This document shows, one piece after another, positions 1-9,384 of a DNA stretch of 64,000 bases. Source of the stretch: Chryseobacterium sp. POL2 (GTDB lineage: Bacteria; Bacteroidota; Bacteroidia; Flavobacteriales; Weeksellaceae); the NCBI RefSeq assembly GCF_011058315.1, contig NZ_CP049298.1, forward strand, positions 3,100,001-3,164,000, in the 5' to 3' direction. Position 1 is the stretch's first letter. Each line of letters starts with the position of its first letter. The notes under the pieces are model-generated. The model did no database searches and had not been told where the DNA came from. It saw only the letters and a program-made list of their open reading frames with translations. The position numbers were made by a program, and so were the translations under genes.

Positions 1-1784
1 ACACTTGTTTCCGTTCTGGCGCCATGGATTTTGATGATTTGCTATTGAGAACTAACGAATTGTTGACGCGTTTTCCAGAAGTTTTAGCAAAATATCAAGA
101 TCGTTTTCGATACATTTTGGTGGATGAGTACCAAGATACCAACCATTCTCAATATTTGATTGTTAAAGCTTTGGCTTCAAAATTTGAAAATATTTGCGTT
201 GTTGGTGACGATGCCCAATCGATTTACTCTTTTCGTGGCGCCAATATTTATAATATCCTTAATTTTAAAAAAGATTATCCGGACGCACACACTGTATCTT
301 TGGAGCAGAATTACCGTTCGACACAAAATATTGTAAACGCGGCTAATGTTGTTATTTCTAAAAACTTACAACAGTTCAAAAAAAATGTATTCAGCGAAAA
401 TGAAGAAGGCGAAAAAATAAAAATCTACCGAAGTCTTTCGGATGCGGACGAAGCCAACTTTGTGGCAGCCAATATCTGGGAAATTAGAAATCGTGAGCAA
501 AGAAAATTTGAGGATTTCGCAATTCTATATCGTACCAATTCCCAAACTAGAGCCTTTGAAGATGCGCTGAGAAAGAAAAATATCCCATACCGTGTGTATG
601 GCGGTTTGTCGTTTTATCAAAGGAAAGAGGTTAAAGATTTTATTGCATATCTACGCCTTTTGGTTAACGAAAATGATGCAGAAGCACTTCTTAGAATTAT
701 AAATTTTCCAGCGAGAGGCATAGGTGATACGACACAAAATAAATTAATTGTTTTTGCGGATCAAAATAATATTTCATTAGCAGAAGTTCTTAATAATATT
801 GGATTTTATTCCCCAAGATTAGGTTTAAATAATGGAGTTCTTAATAAATTAGGAGAGTTTTGGGCGATGATAAAAGCTTTCCAAGTGATGTTGAAACAAG
901 ATAACGTTTATAATGTCGCGATGGAGGTTTCCAAACGAAGCGGTCTTATCAAACTTCTTAAAGACGACCAAACGCCAGAAGGTATTTCTCGTGTGGAAAA
1001 CGTTCAGGAATTACTAAACTCCATGCAAGGATTTTTAGAAGAACAACAACAATTGGAAGATGGAGATCCAAGCTTATCAAATTTCTTAGAAAATATCGCG
1101 CTTTCTTCGGATACACAACAGAATAATGACGACGAAGATATGGTGTCGCTGATGACGATTCACCTTTCCAAAGGTTTGGAATTTCCAGTCGTGCATTTGG
1201 TAGGTTTAGAAGAAAATCTTTTCCCGAGCTTTATGAGCAGTTCTTCTCGCGAAGAATTGGAAGAGGAGCGGCGTTTGTTTTACGTGGCTTTAACGAGAGC
1301 GGAGAAACAAGCTTTCTTTACCTACGCTGTGTCGCGTTTCCAATGGGGAAAAATTACAGATGCCGAGCCGTCGCGTTTTCTTAGCGAAATCGATTCAGAA
1401 TATTTAGAATTTATTAATCCAGCTTTGGAACGTCGCACGATCAATCATTCTGGGCTCAATTCTTCCATATTCGATGATGCGCCGCCAGTAGATGGACCTT
1501 TCTTCAAAAAGAAAGAAGCAAAAAAAACAATAAGTACGGCACCACAAGAAAAATTGGTTCCTAAAAATCTTAAACCTGTGGCCAGTGCCAAAATTATAAA
1601 TCCTTCGGGACAATCTTCGCAAGATATAGAAGTTGGAGACCGCGTACGACATGACCGTTTTGGAATTGGAGAAGTTATGTTTTTGGACGGGACAGATCCG
1701 CAAAATATCAAAGCCAAAGTCCATTTTGCTAACGAAGGAGAGAAAAATTTAATATTAAAATTCGCAAAACTAACGAAGATTTAA
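1..1784 (+). CDS. uvrD: UvrD/PcrA-type DNA helicase, 5' part missing
   Basis: C-terminal part of a superfamily 1A 3'-5' DNA helicase for DNA repair and replication-fork upkeep. The frame is already open at base 3; the first in-frame ATG (24) lies inside the conserved AMDFDDLL segment, so it is not the start. Visible in order: motif II DEYQDT (near 123), motif III GDDAQSIYSFRGA (near 204), motif IV QNYRST (near 310), motif V TIHLSKGLEFP (near 1157) and motif VI RRLFYVALTRA (near 1270). The last 50 or so residues (VGDRVRHDRFGIGEV) look like the Tudor-like tail of PcrA/UvrD that contacts RNA polymerase. The Walker A motif lies outside the window. PcrA and UvrD cannot be told apart here. Confidence 0.95.
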   Translation, partial: TCFRSGAMDFDDLLLRTNELLTRFPEVLAKYQDRFRYILVDEYQDTNHSQYLIVKALASKFENICVVGDDAQSIYSFRGANIYNILNFKKDYPDAHTVSLEQNYRSTQNIVNAANVVISKNLQQFKKNVFSENEEGEKIKIYRSLSDADEANFVAANIWEIRNREQRKFEDFAILYRTNSQTRAFEDALRKKNIPYRVYGGLSFYQRKEVKDFIAYLRLLVNENDAEALLRIINFPARGIGDTTQNKLIVFADQNNISLAEVLNNIGFYSPRLGLNNGVLNKLGEFWAMIKAFQVMLKQDNVYNVAMEVSKRSGLIKLLKDDQTPEGISRVENVQELLNSMQGFLEEQQQLEDGDPSLSNFLENIALSSDTQQNNDDEDMVSLMTIHLSKGLEFPVVHLVGLEENLFPSFMSSSSREELEEERRLFYVALTRAEKQAFFTYAVSRFQWGKITDAEPSRFLSEIDSEYLEFINPALERRTINHSGLNSSIFDDAPPVDGPFFKKKEAKKTISTAPQEKLVPKNLKPVASAKIINPSGQSSQDIEVGDRVRHDRFGIGEVMFLDGTDPQNIKAKVHFANEGEKNLILKFAKLTKI

Positions 1785-1799
1785 TTCTTATATTGCAAT

Positions 1800-2465
1800 A
1801 TGATTAAAGCTAAAAATATTCATAAATCTTATGGAAATCTAGAAGTGCTTCGTGGTGTTGATATCCATATCAAACCAGGCGAAGTAGTCTCCATTGTTGG
1901 AGAATCTGGCGCTGGAAAATCTACACTTCTTCAGATCTTAGGAACATTGGACACGCCAACAACACCTACTAAATTTGGAACATTGTTGGAGCTAAATGGC
2001 AATTCGTTTTTGAATATAAAAGATAGAGAATTATCAAAATTTCGAAATCAAAATATAGGATTTGTATTTCAGTTTCACCAATTGCTTCCAGAATTTACAG
2101 CTTTAGAAAATGTGTTAATTCCTGCAAGAATAGCTAATGCAAATTTGAAAGAAGCTACGGAAAAAGCTTTTTCAATTTTTGAAGATCTCAATATCGAAGG
2201 ACGTATGCACCACAAGCCAAGTCAACTGTCTGGTGGAGAAGCGCAGCGTGTTGCCGTGGCGCGAGCATTGATTAATTCGCCGAAAATCATCTATGCAGAT
2301 GAGCCAACGGGGAATTTGGATTCCAAAAATGCAGACGACTTACACCAGTTATTTTTTGATTTGAGAGATAAGTACAAACAAACTTTTGTCATTGTAACGC
2401 ACAATACAATTTTGGCAGAAAGTACCGATAGAAAATTGGTGATGAAGGATGGGTTGATTGTTTAA
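1800..2465 (+). CDS. ABC transporter ATP-binding protein, LolD-like
   Basis: 221-residue cytoplasmic ATPase subunit of an ABC transporter. Walker [10 protein letters not shown] at about residues 35-43, Q-loop in [13 protein letters not shown], signature [15 protein letters not shown] near 143, Walker [13 protein letters not shown] near 163, H-loop in VTHNT. The PEFTALENV segment and overall length fit the LolD/MacB branch, which drives lipoprotein release or other permeases that extract substrates from the membrane. No permease is adjacent, so the substrate is an inference. It starts 15 bases after the helicase and is followed 14 bases later by radC, so the three may share a transcript. Confidence 0.88.
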   Translation: MIKAKNIHKSYGNLEVLRGVDIHIKPGEVVSIVGESGAGKSTLLQILGTLDTPTTPTKFGTLLELNGNSFLNIKDRELSKFRNQNIGFVFQFHQLLPEFTALENVLIPARIANANLKEATEKAFSIFEDLNIEGRMHHKPSQLSGGEAQRVAVARALINSPKIIYADEPTGNLDSKNADDLHQLFFDLRDKYKQTFVIVTHNTILAESTDRKLVMKDGLIV

Positions 2466-2479
2466 CTAAAACTAAAATC

Positions 2480-3157
2480 GTGAGTATAAAATTCTTGGCT
2501 GAAGATGACCGTCCACGCGAAAAATTTTTACTGAAAGGTAGAAATGCATTGTCGGATTCGGAGTTGCTTGCTATTATTATGGGAAGTGGCAACCGTGAGG
2601 AATCAGCAGTAGAATTGGCACGACGAATTTTAGAATCTGTTAGTAACAATTGGCATCAGCTAAGTCTTTTGAGCATTCAGGATTTAATGAAGTTCAAAGG
2701 GATAGGCGAAGCCAAAGCCATTTCTATTGCGACGGCTTTGGAAATCGGAAATCGAAAAGCTTTGCAAGAAGTTCCCGAGAAAATTCAGATTGGTTCTAGC
2801 AAAGATGCTTACAAAGTTTTAAAAGTTTTTTTGTCCGAACTTCGTCATGAGGAATTTTGGGTCTTATTTCTTAATCAGAGTAATAAAATTGTTCATAAAA
2901 CCTGTTTGTCACAAGGCGGAATTGCCCAAGCCGTCGTGGATGTTAGGATTCTGTTTCGCATGGCATTGGACCATTTTGCCACAGGAATTATCGTGGCACA
3001 CAACCATCCATCGGGAAGTTTAAAACCAAGTGCTGAGGATATTCGCATTACCAAAGACATCAAAGAAGCAGGTAAATTGCTTAAAATAGAATTATTAGAT
3101 CATTTGATAGTTTCGCAACAAAGCTATTTTAGTTTTGCGGACGAAAATATGTTGTAA
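2480..3157 (+). CDS. radC: RadC family JAB/MPN-domain protein
   Basis: 225-residue RadC-like protein. An N-terminal helix-hairpin-helix part (LMKFKGIGEAKAISI, about residues 70-85) precedes a JAB domain with the metal-binding motif HNHPSGSLKPSAED (H-x-H-x7-S-x2-D) near residue 174. The family was named for a supposed repair role that has not held up in E. coli; its true function is unknown, though relatives occur on mobile elements. The start is a GTG at 2480, in line with the start MSIKFLAEDDRPREK. The next gene begins 2 bases after its stop, which suggests translational coupling. Confidence 0.9.
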   Translation: MSIKFLAEDDRPREKFLLKGRNALSDSELLAIIMGSGNREESAVELARRILESVSNNWHQLSLLSIQDLMKFKGIGEAKAISIATALEIGNRKALQEVPEKIQIGSSKDAYKVLKVFLSELRHEEFWVLFLNQSNKIVHKTCLSQGGIAQAVVDVRILFRMALDHFATGIIVAHNHPSGSLKPSAEDIRITKDIKEAGKLLKIELLDHLIVSQQSYFSFADENML

Positions 3158-3159
3158 AC

Positions 3160-4062
3160 ATGATTAGAAAAGTAAAATATCAAGATATTGATTTTGATAA
3201 ATATATAAATTGTTTGGATAATTCGGCTCAATGTAAAAGCTATGCATATCCGCATTATCTCGATATTGTTGCTGGCAAAGGTAATTGGGAACTTCTTGTA
3301 AAAGACGATTACGAAGCCGTTTTGCCAGTGCCATTACAGAAAAAATTCGGGCTTAAATATGTCATTCTGCCAAAGCTCTGTCAGCAATTAGGCGTTTTTT
3401 CTAAAGTAGATGATGACAAACTGAATCAACATTTTTTTGAAGTTCTGAATGCCAAATACGCTGTTTGGTATTATGCTTTTAATGATGCTAACCAAATTAA
3501 TTTAGATTTAAAAAATCGAAATAATTTTCTTATTCCTGTTGGAAATTATGAGGAAATTCGACAAAAATATTCTCCAAAAAGAAAACGTAAACTGCGATTA
3601 GACCAAGAAGTTTTAGATAATTCTGAACGGATTTTGGTGAATAATTTTTCGGAGGTTAAAAGTTTTATCCGTAACAATAGTGCTGGAGTAGAAGGTCAAG
3701 ATTTGGAAGATTTTATCAATGTTTTTGAAGCATTTTTTAACCAAAACTACCTTAAAGTTTTTGGCTTCAAATACCATCATAAATGGATTAACATGATTGC
3801 AATGTATGAAGATGATGTCAACGCAATTTTGTTAGGAACCTTTAATGACAAAGCTTTTGTAAAACTCAGTGGAGCTTGCGTCTTGATAGATGATGCGATT
3901 AAAAATTATGTTGGAAGCCGTGTTTTTGATTTTGAAGGTAGCGACCTTCCGAATGTTGAAGAGTTTTTCCGCGGATATCGCCCAGAATTGCGACCTTACA
4001 AAAGTTTTGAAAACCCCAAGTCCAAAGTTATTTTAAAAGCGACAACAAAAATATTTTCCTAA
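3160..4062 (+). CDS. uncharacterised protein, possibly acyltransferase-like (GNAT/FemAB fold)
   Basis: 300-residue soluble protein with no signal peptide. I do not recognise a named family with certainty. The C-terminal segment near residues 245-275 (GSRVFDFEGSDLPNVEEFF) resembles the last part of GNAT/FemAB-like acyltransferases in Bacteroidota, where a phrase of the form DFEGS is followed by a helix and a short basic tail. A very basic patch KYSPKRKRKLRL lies near residue 140. It begins 2 bases after radC and closes the cluster that starts with the helicase. Enzymatic activity is inferred only from that weak resemblance. Confidence 0.6.
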   Translation: MIRKVKYQDIDFDKYINCLDNSAQCKSYAYPHYLDIVAGKGNWELLVKDDYEAVLPVPLQKKFGLKYVILPKLCQQLGVFSKVDDDKLNQHFFEVLNAKYAVWYYAFNDANQINLDLKNRNNFLIPVGNYEEIRQKYSPKRKRKLRLDQEVLDNSERILVNNFSEVKSFIRNNSAGVEGQDLEDFINVFEAFFNQNYLKVFGFKYHHKWINMIAMYEDDVNAILLGTFNDKAFVKLSGACVLIDDAIKNYVGSRVFDFEGSDLPNVEEFFRGYRPELRPYKSFENPKSKVILKATTKIFS

Positions 4063-4133
4063 AGAAGTGTTAAGCTTTTGTAACAACAATTACTTTTATT
4101 AAATATTTTAGTAAAAAGAAGCATAATTATTAT

Positions 4134-4141
4134 TAATTTTG
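4134..4141 (+). promoter_or_regulatory. -7 promoter box TAATTTTG
   Basis: Exact match to the Bacteroidota -7 consensus TAnnTTTG, 20 bases before the ATG at 4162. No good TTG -33 element at 17-23 bases spacing. Confidence 0.45.
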
Positions 4142-4161
4142 CAACCTCATTTAAAATAGAA

Positions 4162-4671
4162 ATGTTCGACTCAGATTATTTACCTTATGCCTTTGCAATC
4201 CTTATTGCTGTACCGTTTTTGTTTTTTGCAAGACAGTTTGTATATGGTTTTTTAAATCTTAAAAAGAAGGAGTTACTGCTACTTTCGGGGAAATCGAACA
4301 ACACTATCAAGCTACAAGCTAACGAAAGAATGACTTTGTTTTTGGAACGCCTCAAGCCTTCTAACTTTGTCATGAAATTCGATAAAGACTTGGCAGTTCA
4401 TGAATTTTTATTTTTGGTGCAAAAGACGATTAATGAGGAATTTGAGTACAACTCGTCCCAACAATTGTATATTACCAAAACCTCTTGGAACAACATTGTA
4501 ACTTCAAAAAATAATGTTATTCAGCTTTTGCATACAACTTATGAAAAGCTAAGTGAAAATTCTTCTTTGGAGGATTTCAAAACCGTATTGCTGATGAACT
4601 ATGTAAATGCTGAGGATTATATCAGCGATAGTATCGAAGGCTTACGAAACGATGTTAATAAATTAGTTTAA
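4162..4671 (+). CDS. uncharacterised membrane-anchored protein
   Basis: 169-residue protein with one N-terminal membrane segment (PYAFAILIAVPFLFFARQFV, about residues 8-27) followed by a mostly helical, charged soluble part. No catalytic motif can be seen. It lies between the acyltransferase-like gene and soluble pyrophosphatase, with its own -7 box at 4134, and ends 22 bases before ppa, so the two may be cotranscribed. Function unknown; probably a conserved Bacteroidota hypothetical protein with its soluble domain in the cytoplasm or periplasm. Confidence 0.65.
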   Translation: MFDSDYLPYAFAILIAVPFLFFARQFVYGFLNLKKKELLLLSGKSNNTIKLQANERMTLFLERLKPSNFVMKFDKDLAVHEFLFLVQKTINEEFEYNSSQQLYITKTSWNNIVTSKNNVIQLLHTTYEKLSENSSLEDFKTVLLMNYVNAEDYISDSIEGLRNDVNKLV

Positions 4672-4693
4672 AGATAAATAGTTTTATAAAATT

Positions 4694-5305
4694 ATGATTC
4701 CAAATTTTAAATCGCATCCATGGCACGGGATTTCTGCAGGACCGGATGCGCCAAATGTAGTAACGGTTTTTGTAGAAATCGTACCTTCTGATACAATCAA
4801 ATACGAAGTAGATAAAGTAACAGGTTTTCTTAAAGTTGACCGTCCTCAAAAATTTTCCAACATTATTCCAGCGGTTTATGGTTTTGTACCAAGAACTTAT
4901 TGCGACGAAGAAGTTAAAAAATTGGCAATCGAAAGAGGTTCTACCGATGTAGCAGAAGGCGACCACGATCCATTGGATATTTTGGTTCTTAGCTCGCACA
5001 ATATTCACTCAGGTGGTCTTTTGATGGATGCTATCCCAATCGGAGGATTCAAAATGATTGACAAAGGTGAGGCGGACGACAAAATTATTTCGGTATTGGT
5101 TGATGATCAAGTCTATGGACATATTCGTGATATTTCTGAACTTCCAAAAGCTGAAGTTTCAAGACTACAACACTATTTTTTAACTTACAAAAACTTACCT
5201 TTCGAACCTGCAAATTGTAGAATCGATGAGATCTACGGAGCGGATCACGCGAAAGAAGTTATTGTAGCTTCTCAAAAAGATTATGCTAAAAACTACGGCG
5301 GGTAA
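4694..5305 (+). CDS. ppa: inorganic pyrophosphatase (soluble, family I)
   Basis: 203-residue family I inorganic pyrophosphatase, hydrolysing PPi to two phosphates in the cytoplasm with Mg2+. The family core is visible: IKYEVDKVTGFLKVDR near residue 35, the Tyr/Pro segment AVYGFVPRTYC, and the metal-binding acidic motif GDHDPLDILVL (D-x-D-P-x-D) near residue 93, followed by IGGFKMIDKGEADDKII. It is the immediate upstream neighbour of a membrane pyrophosphatase, so this locus pairs a heat-releasing and an energy-conserving PPi hydrolase. A terminator follows. Confidence 0.96.
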   Translation: MIPNFKSHPWHGISAGPDAPNVVTVFVEIVPSDTIKYEVDKVTGFLKVDRPQKFSNIIPAVYGFVPRTYCDEEVKKLAIERGSTDVAEGDHDPLDILVLSSHNIHSGGLLMDAIPIGGFKMIDKGEADDKIISVLVDDQVYGHIRDISELPKAEVSRLQHYFLTYKNLPFEPANCRIDEIYGADHAKEVIVASQKDYAKNYGG

Positions 5306-5335
5306 TAGCTAAGTAGATTTTAAAGATGATATAAA

Positions 5336-5360
5336 ACAGGCGATTTCGTCTGTTTTTTTT
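5336..5360 (+). terminator. Rho-independent terminator after ppa
   Basis: Stem ACAGGCG/CGTCTGT with one G-T pair and loop ATTT, followed by eight T. It separates ppa from the membrane pyrophosphatase gene, so the two are probably separate transcripts. Confidence 0.75.
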
Positions 5361-5452
5361 GTTTTAATGAAATTGTTATTTTTATTTTATTATTTAATAT
5401 TTTTTATATATTTATCAAACCAATCACAATTTTAATATTAAAACAATAAACT

Positions 5453-8170
5453 ATGGATTTATTTTATTTGGTTCCTCTATTTGGAGTAGTCGCCTTATTG
5501 TATACTTTTATCCAAAGCAATTGGGTTAGTCGGCAACCTACAGGAAATGACAGAATGAAAGAAATTAGCGGCTATATCGCTGATGGCGCAATGGCATTTC
5601 TTTTTGCTGAATACAAAGTCTTAACTTATTTTGTTATCATCGTCGCATTATTACTTGGTTTCATGGGCTTTTCTAATGCCAGTTCGCATTGGTCAATCGG
5701 TTTGTCATTTGTTATCGGAGCCGTGTTGAGTGCTTTGGCAGGATTTATCGGAATGAAAATCGCTACCAAAGCCAATGTCAGAACAGCCGAAGCGGCAAAG
5801 ACAAGTTTGTCAAAAGCTCTGAAGGTTTCGTTTACAGGAGGCTCTGTTATGGGAATGGGGGTAGCAGGTTTGGCAGTTTTAGGTTTGGGATCTTTGTATC
5901 TTATTATTAAACAACTTATTGCGCCTAATGCTTCCGTTGATTCTCAAGAGATGGAACGCGCGATTGAAGTGCTAACAGGTTTTTCTCTCGGTGCCGAATC
6001 TATAGCTTTGTTCGCGCGTGTTGGTGGAGGTATCTATACAAAAGCGGCGGATGTTGGAGCTGATCTTGTTGGAAAAGTGGAAGCAGGTATTCCCGAAGAT
6101 GATCCGCGTAATCCAGCAACTATTGCGGATAATGTGGGTGATAATGTTGGTGACGTTGCTGGTATGGGTGCTGACCTTTTTGGTTCTTATGTTGCAACCG
6201 TTTTGGCGACAATGGTTTTGGGAAGAGAAACAATATCTGTTGATCAGTTCGGTGGTTTTGCACCAATTCTTTTACCAATGCTTATTGCTGGGCTAGGGAT
6301 TATTTTTTCAATTATAGGCACTTTCTTTGTTAAAGTTAGTGATACTGTTGCACTAAGTACAGCAAAAGTGCAAAATGCGCTCAACTTAGGAAACTGGGGA
6401 AGTATTGTTATTACGGCGATTGCTTGTTATTTTTTAGTTCAATATATTTTACCAGAAAAAATGCTTCTTCGCGGATTTGAATTTACACGAAATGGCGTTT
6501 ATGGTGCAATTATCGTTGGCTTAGTAGTCGGTACTTTGATGAGTATCATAACCGAATATTATACAGCGATGGGCAAGCGTCCTGTTAAAAGTATTGTAAG
6601 ACAATCGAGTACTGGGCATGCAACCAATATTATTGGTGGTATCTCTGTTGGTATGGAATCTACGATGCTTCCAATTATTGTATTGGCAGGAGGAATTTAT
6701 GGTTCTTATTTGTGTGCTGGTCTTTACGGTGTTGCGATTGCTGCAGCTGGGATGATGGCAACAACGGCGATGCAACTTGCGATTGATGCCTTTGGTCCCA
6801 TTGCAGATAACGCAGGCGGAATTGCAGAAATGAGCGAACTTCCTAGTGAAGTTCGTGAGAAAACAGATATTTTGGATGCTGTTGGTAATACGACTGCAGC
6901 AACGGGCAAGGGATTTGCAATTGCTTCAGCAGCTTTAACGGCTTTGGCTTTGTTTGCTGCTTTTGTTGGTATTGCAGGAATCGATGGGATTGATATTTAT
7001 CGAGCAGATGTTTTAGCAGGTTTGTTTATTGGTGCCATGATTCCGTTTATATTTTCATCTTTGGCCATCACGGCTGTGGGAAAAGCAGCAATGGCAATGG
7101 TAGAGGAAGTACGAAGACAATTTCGAGAGATTCCAGGTATTTTGGAAGGTAAAGCAAAACCAGAATATGAAAAATGTGTAGCCATTTCTACAGATGCTTC
7201 GATTCGTAAAATGATGCCGCCTGGCGCTATTGCTATTTTGTCGCCATTAATTATTGGTTTTAGCTTTGGTCCTGAAGTTTTAGGTGGTTTTCTAGCTGGC
7301 GCTACGGTGAGTGGCGTACTTTTGGGAATGTTCCAAAATAATGCTGGAGGCGCTTGGGATAATGCAAAAAAGTCCTTTGAAAAAGGTGTGGAAGTTAATG
7401 GAGAAATACATTATAAAGGTTCAGATTTGCATAAAGCTTCGGTGACGGGCGATACAGTTGGCGATCCTTTCAAAGACACATCTGGTCCATCTATGAATAT
7501 TTTAATTAAACTCATGTCGATTGTTTCTCTTGTTATAGCACCTTCTTTGGCAACGATGTACCACGATCAAATTATTGAAGAACGTTTAGAAAAAATAGAA
7601 CATCTTAATGCAAAAATAATGTTAGGATCTAATCATTCAACTATAGCGGAAGAGTCTATAATTGTTGGAAATCTTACTCCTGATGGTGATTTTGTTTATG
7701 AACTTGGTGATCTTGAAAAAGTAAAATTAAATTCGGGAGAAGAAATTAACTTAGGAAACAAAAGTCAACTTTGGAACATGTATCAAGGTGTAAAAAAGAA
7801 GGAGGAAAGTTTACTTGATGATAAGCGTTGGTTTACGATTGAAAATTTATATTTCGAATCTGGGAAAAGTAATTTAAAATCTGGTTCGGAACTTCAATTG
7901 AATAATCTAATTGCAATTATGAAAGATGTTCCAAGTATTAAAGTTAAACTTGGTGGTTACACAGATAACACAGGGAATCCAGAATCCAATAAAACATTGT
8001 CTTTGGAACGTGCGAACGCCGCAAAACAAAAAATGCTAGATGCAGGAATTGCAACAGATAGAGTAGAAACGGAAGGTTACGGCTCCGAATTTCCAATTTG
8101 TCCAACCAATGACACTGCAGAATGTAAAGCCAAGAATAGAAGAATTGATGTCCGAGTGACAACATTATAG
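5453..8170 (+). CDS. hppA: K+-dependent ion-translocating membrane pyrophosphatase with C-terminal OmpA domain
   Basis: 905 residues. Residues 1 to about 700 form a membrane pyrophosphatase that couples PPi hydrolysis to Na+ and/or H+ export. Signature motifs: [20 protein letters not shown] from about residue 200, then [18 protein letters not shown], and [15 protein letters not shown] near 665. At about residue 478, [10 protein letters not shown] carries Ala where K+-independent enzymes carry Lys, so K+ dependence is expected. About 90 hydrophilic residues follow the last membrane segment. Residues ~791-905 form an OmpA-like domain ([26 protein letters not shown]) with the Asp and Arg used to bind peptidoglycan. 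Family members place the C-terminus outside the cytoplasm, so the domain should sit in the periplasm. The usual length is 650-800 residues. Confidence 0.95.
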   Translation: MDLFYLVPLFGVVALLYTFIQSNWVSRQPTGNDRMKEISGYIADGAMAFLFAEYKVLTYFVIIVALLLGFMGFSNASSHWSIGLSFVIGAVLSALAGFIGMKIATKANVRTAEAAKTSLSKALKVSFTGGSVMGMGVAGLAVLGLGSLYLIIKQLIAPNASVDSQEMERAIEVLTGFSLGAESIALFARVGGGIYTKAADVGADLVGKVEAGIPEDDPRNPATIADNVGDNVGDVAGMGADLFGSYVATVLATMVLGRETISVDQFGGFAPILLPMLIAGLGIIFSIIGTFFVKVSDTVALSTAKVQNALNLGNWGSIVITAIACYFLVQYILPEKMLLRGFEFTRNGVYGAIIVGLVVGTLMSIITEYYTAMGKRPVKSIVRQSSTGHATNIIGGISVGMESTMLPIIVLAGGIYGSYLCAGLYGVAIAAAGMMATTAMQLAIDAFGPIADNAGGIAEMSELPSEVREKTDILDAVGNTTAATGKGFAIASAALTALALFAAFVGIAGIDGIDIYRADVLAGLFIGAMIPFIFSSLAITAVGKAAMAMVEEVRRQFREIPGILEGKAKPEYEKCVAISTDASIRKMMPPGAIAILSPLIIGFSFGPEVLGGFLAGATVSGVLLGMFQNNAGGAWDNAKKSFEKGVEVNGEIHYKGSDLHKASVTGDTVGDPFKDTSGPSMNILIKLMSIVSLVIAPSLATMYHDQIIEERLEKIEHLNAKIMLGSNHSTIAEESIIVGNLTPDGDFVYELGDLEKVKLNSGEEINLGNKSQLWNMYQGVKKKEESLLDDKRWFTIENLYFESGKSNLKSGSELQLNNLIAIMKDVPSIKVKLGGYTDNTGNPESNKTLSLERANAAKQKMLDAGIATDRVETEGYGSEFPICPTNDTAECKAKNRRIDVRVTTL

Positions 8171-8187
8171 TAAGTAGTTTTGGAATG

Positions 8188-8217
8188 AGAAAGTCGGCCA
8201 CTGCTGGCTTTCTTTAT
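8188..8217 (+). terminator. terminator after hppA
   Basis: AGAAAG/CTTTCT outer stem and GCCA/TGGC inner stem with a 3-base bulge, then a T-rich tract. Confidence 0.55.
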
Positions 8218-8263
8218 TTCTACTAAAACTCGGATAAAGATTTTAAAATTCAAATTTATTCCT

Positions 8264-8271
8264 TATTTTTG
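8264..8271 (+). promoter_or_regulatory. -7 box TATTTTTG directly before dnaX
   Basis: Exact TAnnTTTG match ending only 4 bases before the dnaX ATG. If used, the transcript would start at or next to the ATG (leaderless). Confidence 0.45.
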
Positions 8272-8275
8272 AGCA

Positions 8276-9358
8276 ATGGAAAATTTCGTTGTTTCTGCTA
8301 GAAAATACCGTCCACAAGAGTTTGACACAGTTGTTGGTCAATCGCATATCACAGATACGCTAGAGCACGCTATTGAAGAAAATCAATTGGCGCAAGCATT
8401 GTTGTTTTGTGGACCGCGTGGTGTTGGTAAAACGACCTGCGCTAGAATTCTGGCAAGAAAAATTAACGAAAAATCTGGCGCTAACGATGATGATGGCTTT
8501 GCACTTAATATTTATGAGTTAGATGCTGCTTCCAATAACTCGGTTGATGATATTCGAGATTTAACCGATCAAGTAAGGTTTGCACCACAAGTTGGGAAAT
8601 ATAAGGTTTACATCATCGATGAGGTTCACATGTTGTCAACTGCGGCTTTCAATGCTTTTCTTAAAACTTTGGAAGAACCGCCTGCTCATGCGATTTTCAT
8701 TTTAGCAACAACAGAGAAACATAAGATTATCCCGACCATTTTGTCGCGTTGTCAGATTTATGATTTCAAAAGAATTACGATAGAGGATATCCAAGATCAT
8801 CTTAGGAAAATTGCTGACAAAGAAGGCATTGCTTACGAAGATGATGCGCTGTATATGGTTGCCCAAAAAGCCGATGGCGCCTTGCGTGATGCCTTATCGA
8901 TTTTTGATAGATTGTCAACTTTTTCTCAGAAAAATATCACTTTAGAGAAAGCTGCTGAAGTTCTTAATATTTTAGATTACGATCAATATCTTAATATCGT
9001 AGATTTTGCGAAAGACAATAAAATTCCAGAAGTATTAACCGCTTTTGATACCATTGTTAAAAAAGGTTTTGATCCACATGTTTTCATTGCTGGATTAGGA
9101 AGTCATTTTCGGGATTTGATGATGTCACAAAATCCTCAAACTTTAGCATTAATTGAAGTTGGAGAAAAGACGAAACAAAAATTCTTCGATCAAAGTCAAA
9201 AATGGTCAGCCCAACAGTTAATAGATGCAATTGAGATTTGTAATTTCGCAGATATCAATTACAAAAATTCCAAAAATCCACGTTTGACAGTTGAGATTGC
9301 ATTGATGCAACTTTCTAGTCTTACAGCAGGATTAGAAGCTAAAAAAAAAAGTTCTTAA
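8276..9358 (+). CDS. dnaX: DNA polymerase III gamma/tau, zero-frame product (gamma-like)
   Basis: 360-residue product with the AAA+ clamp-loader motor: Walker A GPRGVGKTT at about residues 46-54, Walker B/DEAD-like box IIDEVHML near 114, sensor 1 ILATTEKHK and arginine finger LSRCQ near 156. It loads the beta clamp as part of the polymerase III holoenzyme. The four zinc-binding cysteines of E. coli DnaX are absent between residues 60 and 80, as I believe is usual in flavobacteria. The frame ends two codons after a run of ten A (9341-9350), while the rest of tau continues in the -1 frame. The stop is therefore either the end of a real short form, as for E. coli gamma, or the result of a miscounted homopolymer. 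Confidence 0.93.
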   Translation: MENFVVSARKYRPQEFDTVVGQSHITDTLEHAIEENQLAQALLFCGPRGVGKTTCARILARKINEKSGANDDDGFALNIYELDAASNNSVDDIRDLTDQVRFAPQVGKYKVYIIDEVHMLSTAAFNAFLKTLEEPPAHAIFILATTEKHKIIPTILSRCQIYDFKRITIEDIQDHLRKIADKEGIAYEDDALYMVAQKADGALRDALSIFDRLSTFSQKNITLEKAAEVLNILDYDQYLNIVDFAKDNKIPEVLTAFDTIVKKGFDPHVFIAGLGSHFRDLMMSQNPQTLALIEVGEKTKQKFFDQSQKWSAQQLIDAIEICNFADINYKNSKNPRLTVEIALMQLSSLTAGLEAKKKSS

Positions 9359-9384
9359 TATTAGCACCTCTTCTACAAGCTAAT
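9328..9384 (+). promoter_or_regulatory. candidate -1 slippage site in dnaX
   Basis: A Shine-Dalgarno-like AGGA (9328-9331) lies 9 bases before a run of ten A (9341-9350). In the zero frame the run reads AAA AAA AAA AGT TCT TAA. Slipping one base back gives AAA AAG TTC and an open frame to 9969. A weak 6-bp hairpin ATTAGC/GCTAAT (9360-9384) begins 8 bases after the run. This matches the three-part layout of the E. coli dnaX site; a run this long could also promote RNA polymerase slippage. Confidence 0.5.

Noticed and set aside
1404-1724. Minus-strand frames inside the helicase gene
   Set aside because: Antisense shadows of a conserved coding region; odd composition and no promoter.
6018-6296. 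Plus-strand frame inside the membrane pyrophosphatase gene
   Set aside because: Overlaps the most conserved motif block of the enzyme in another frame, so it is a by-product.
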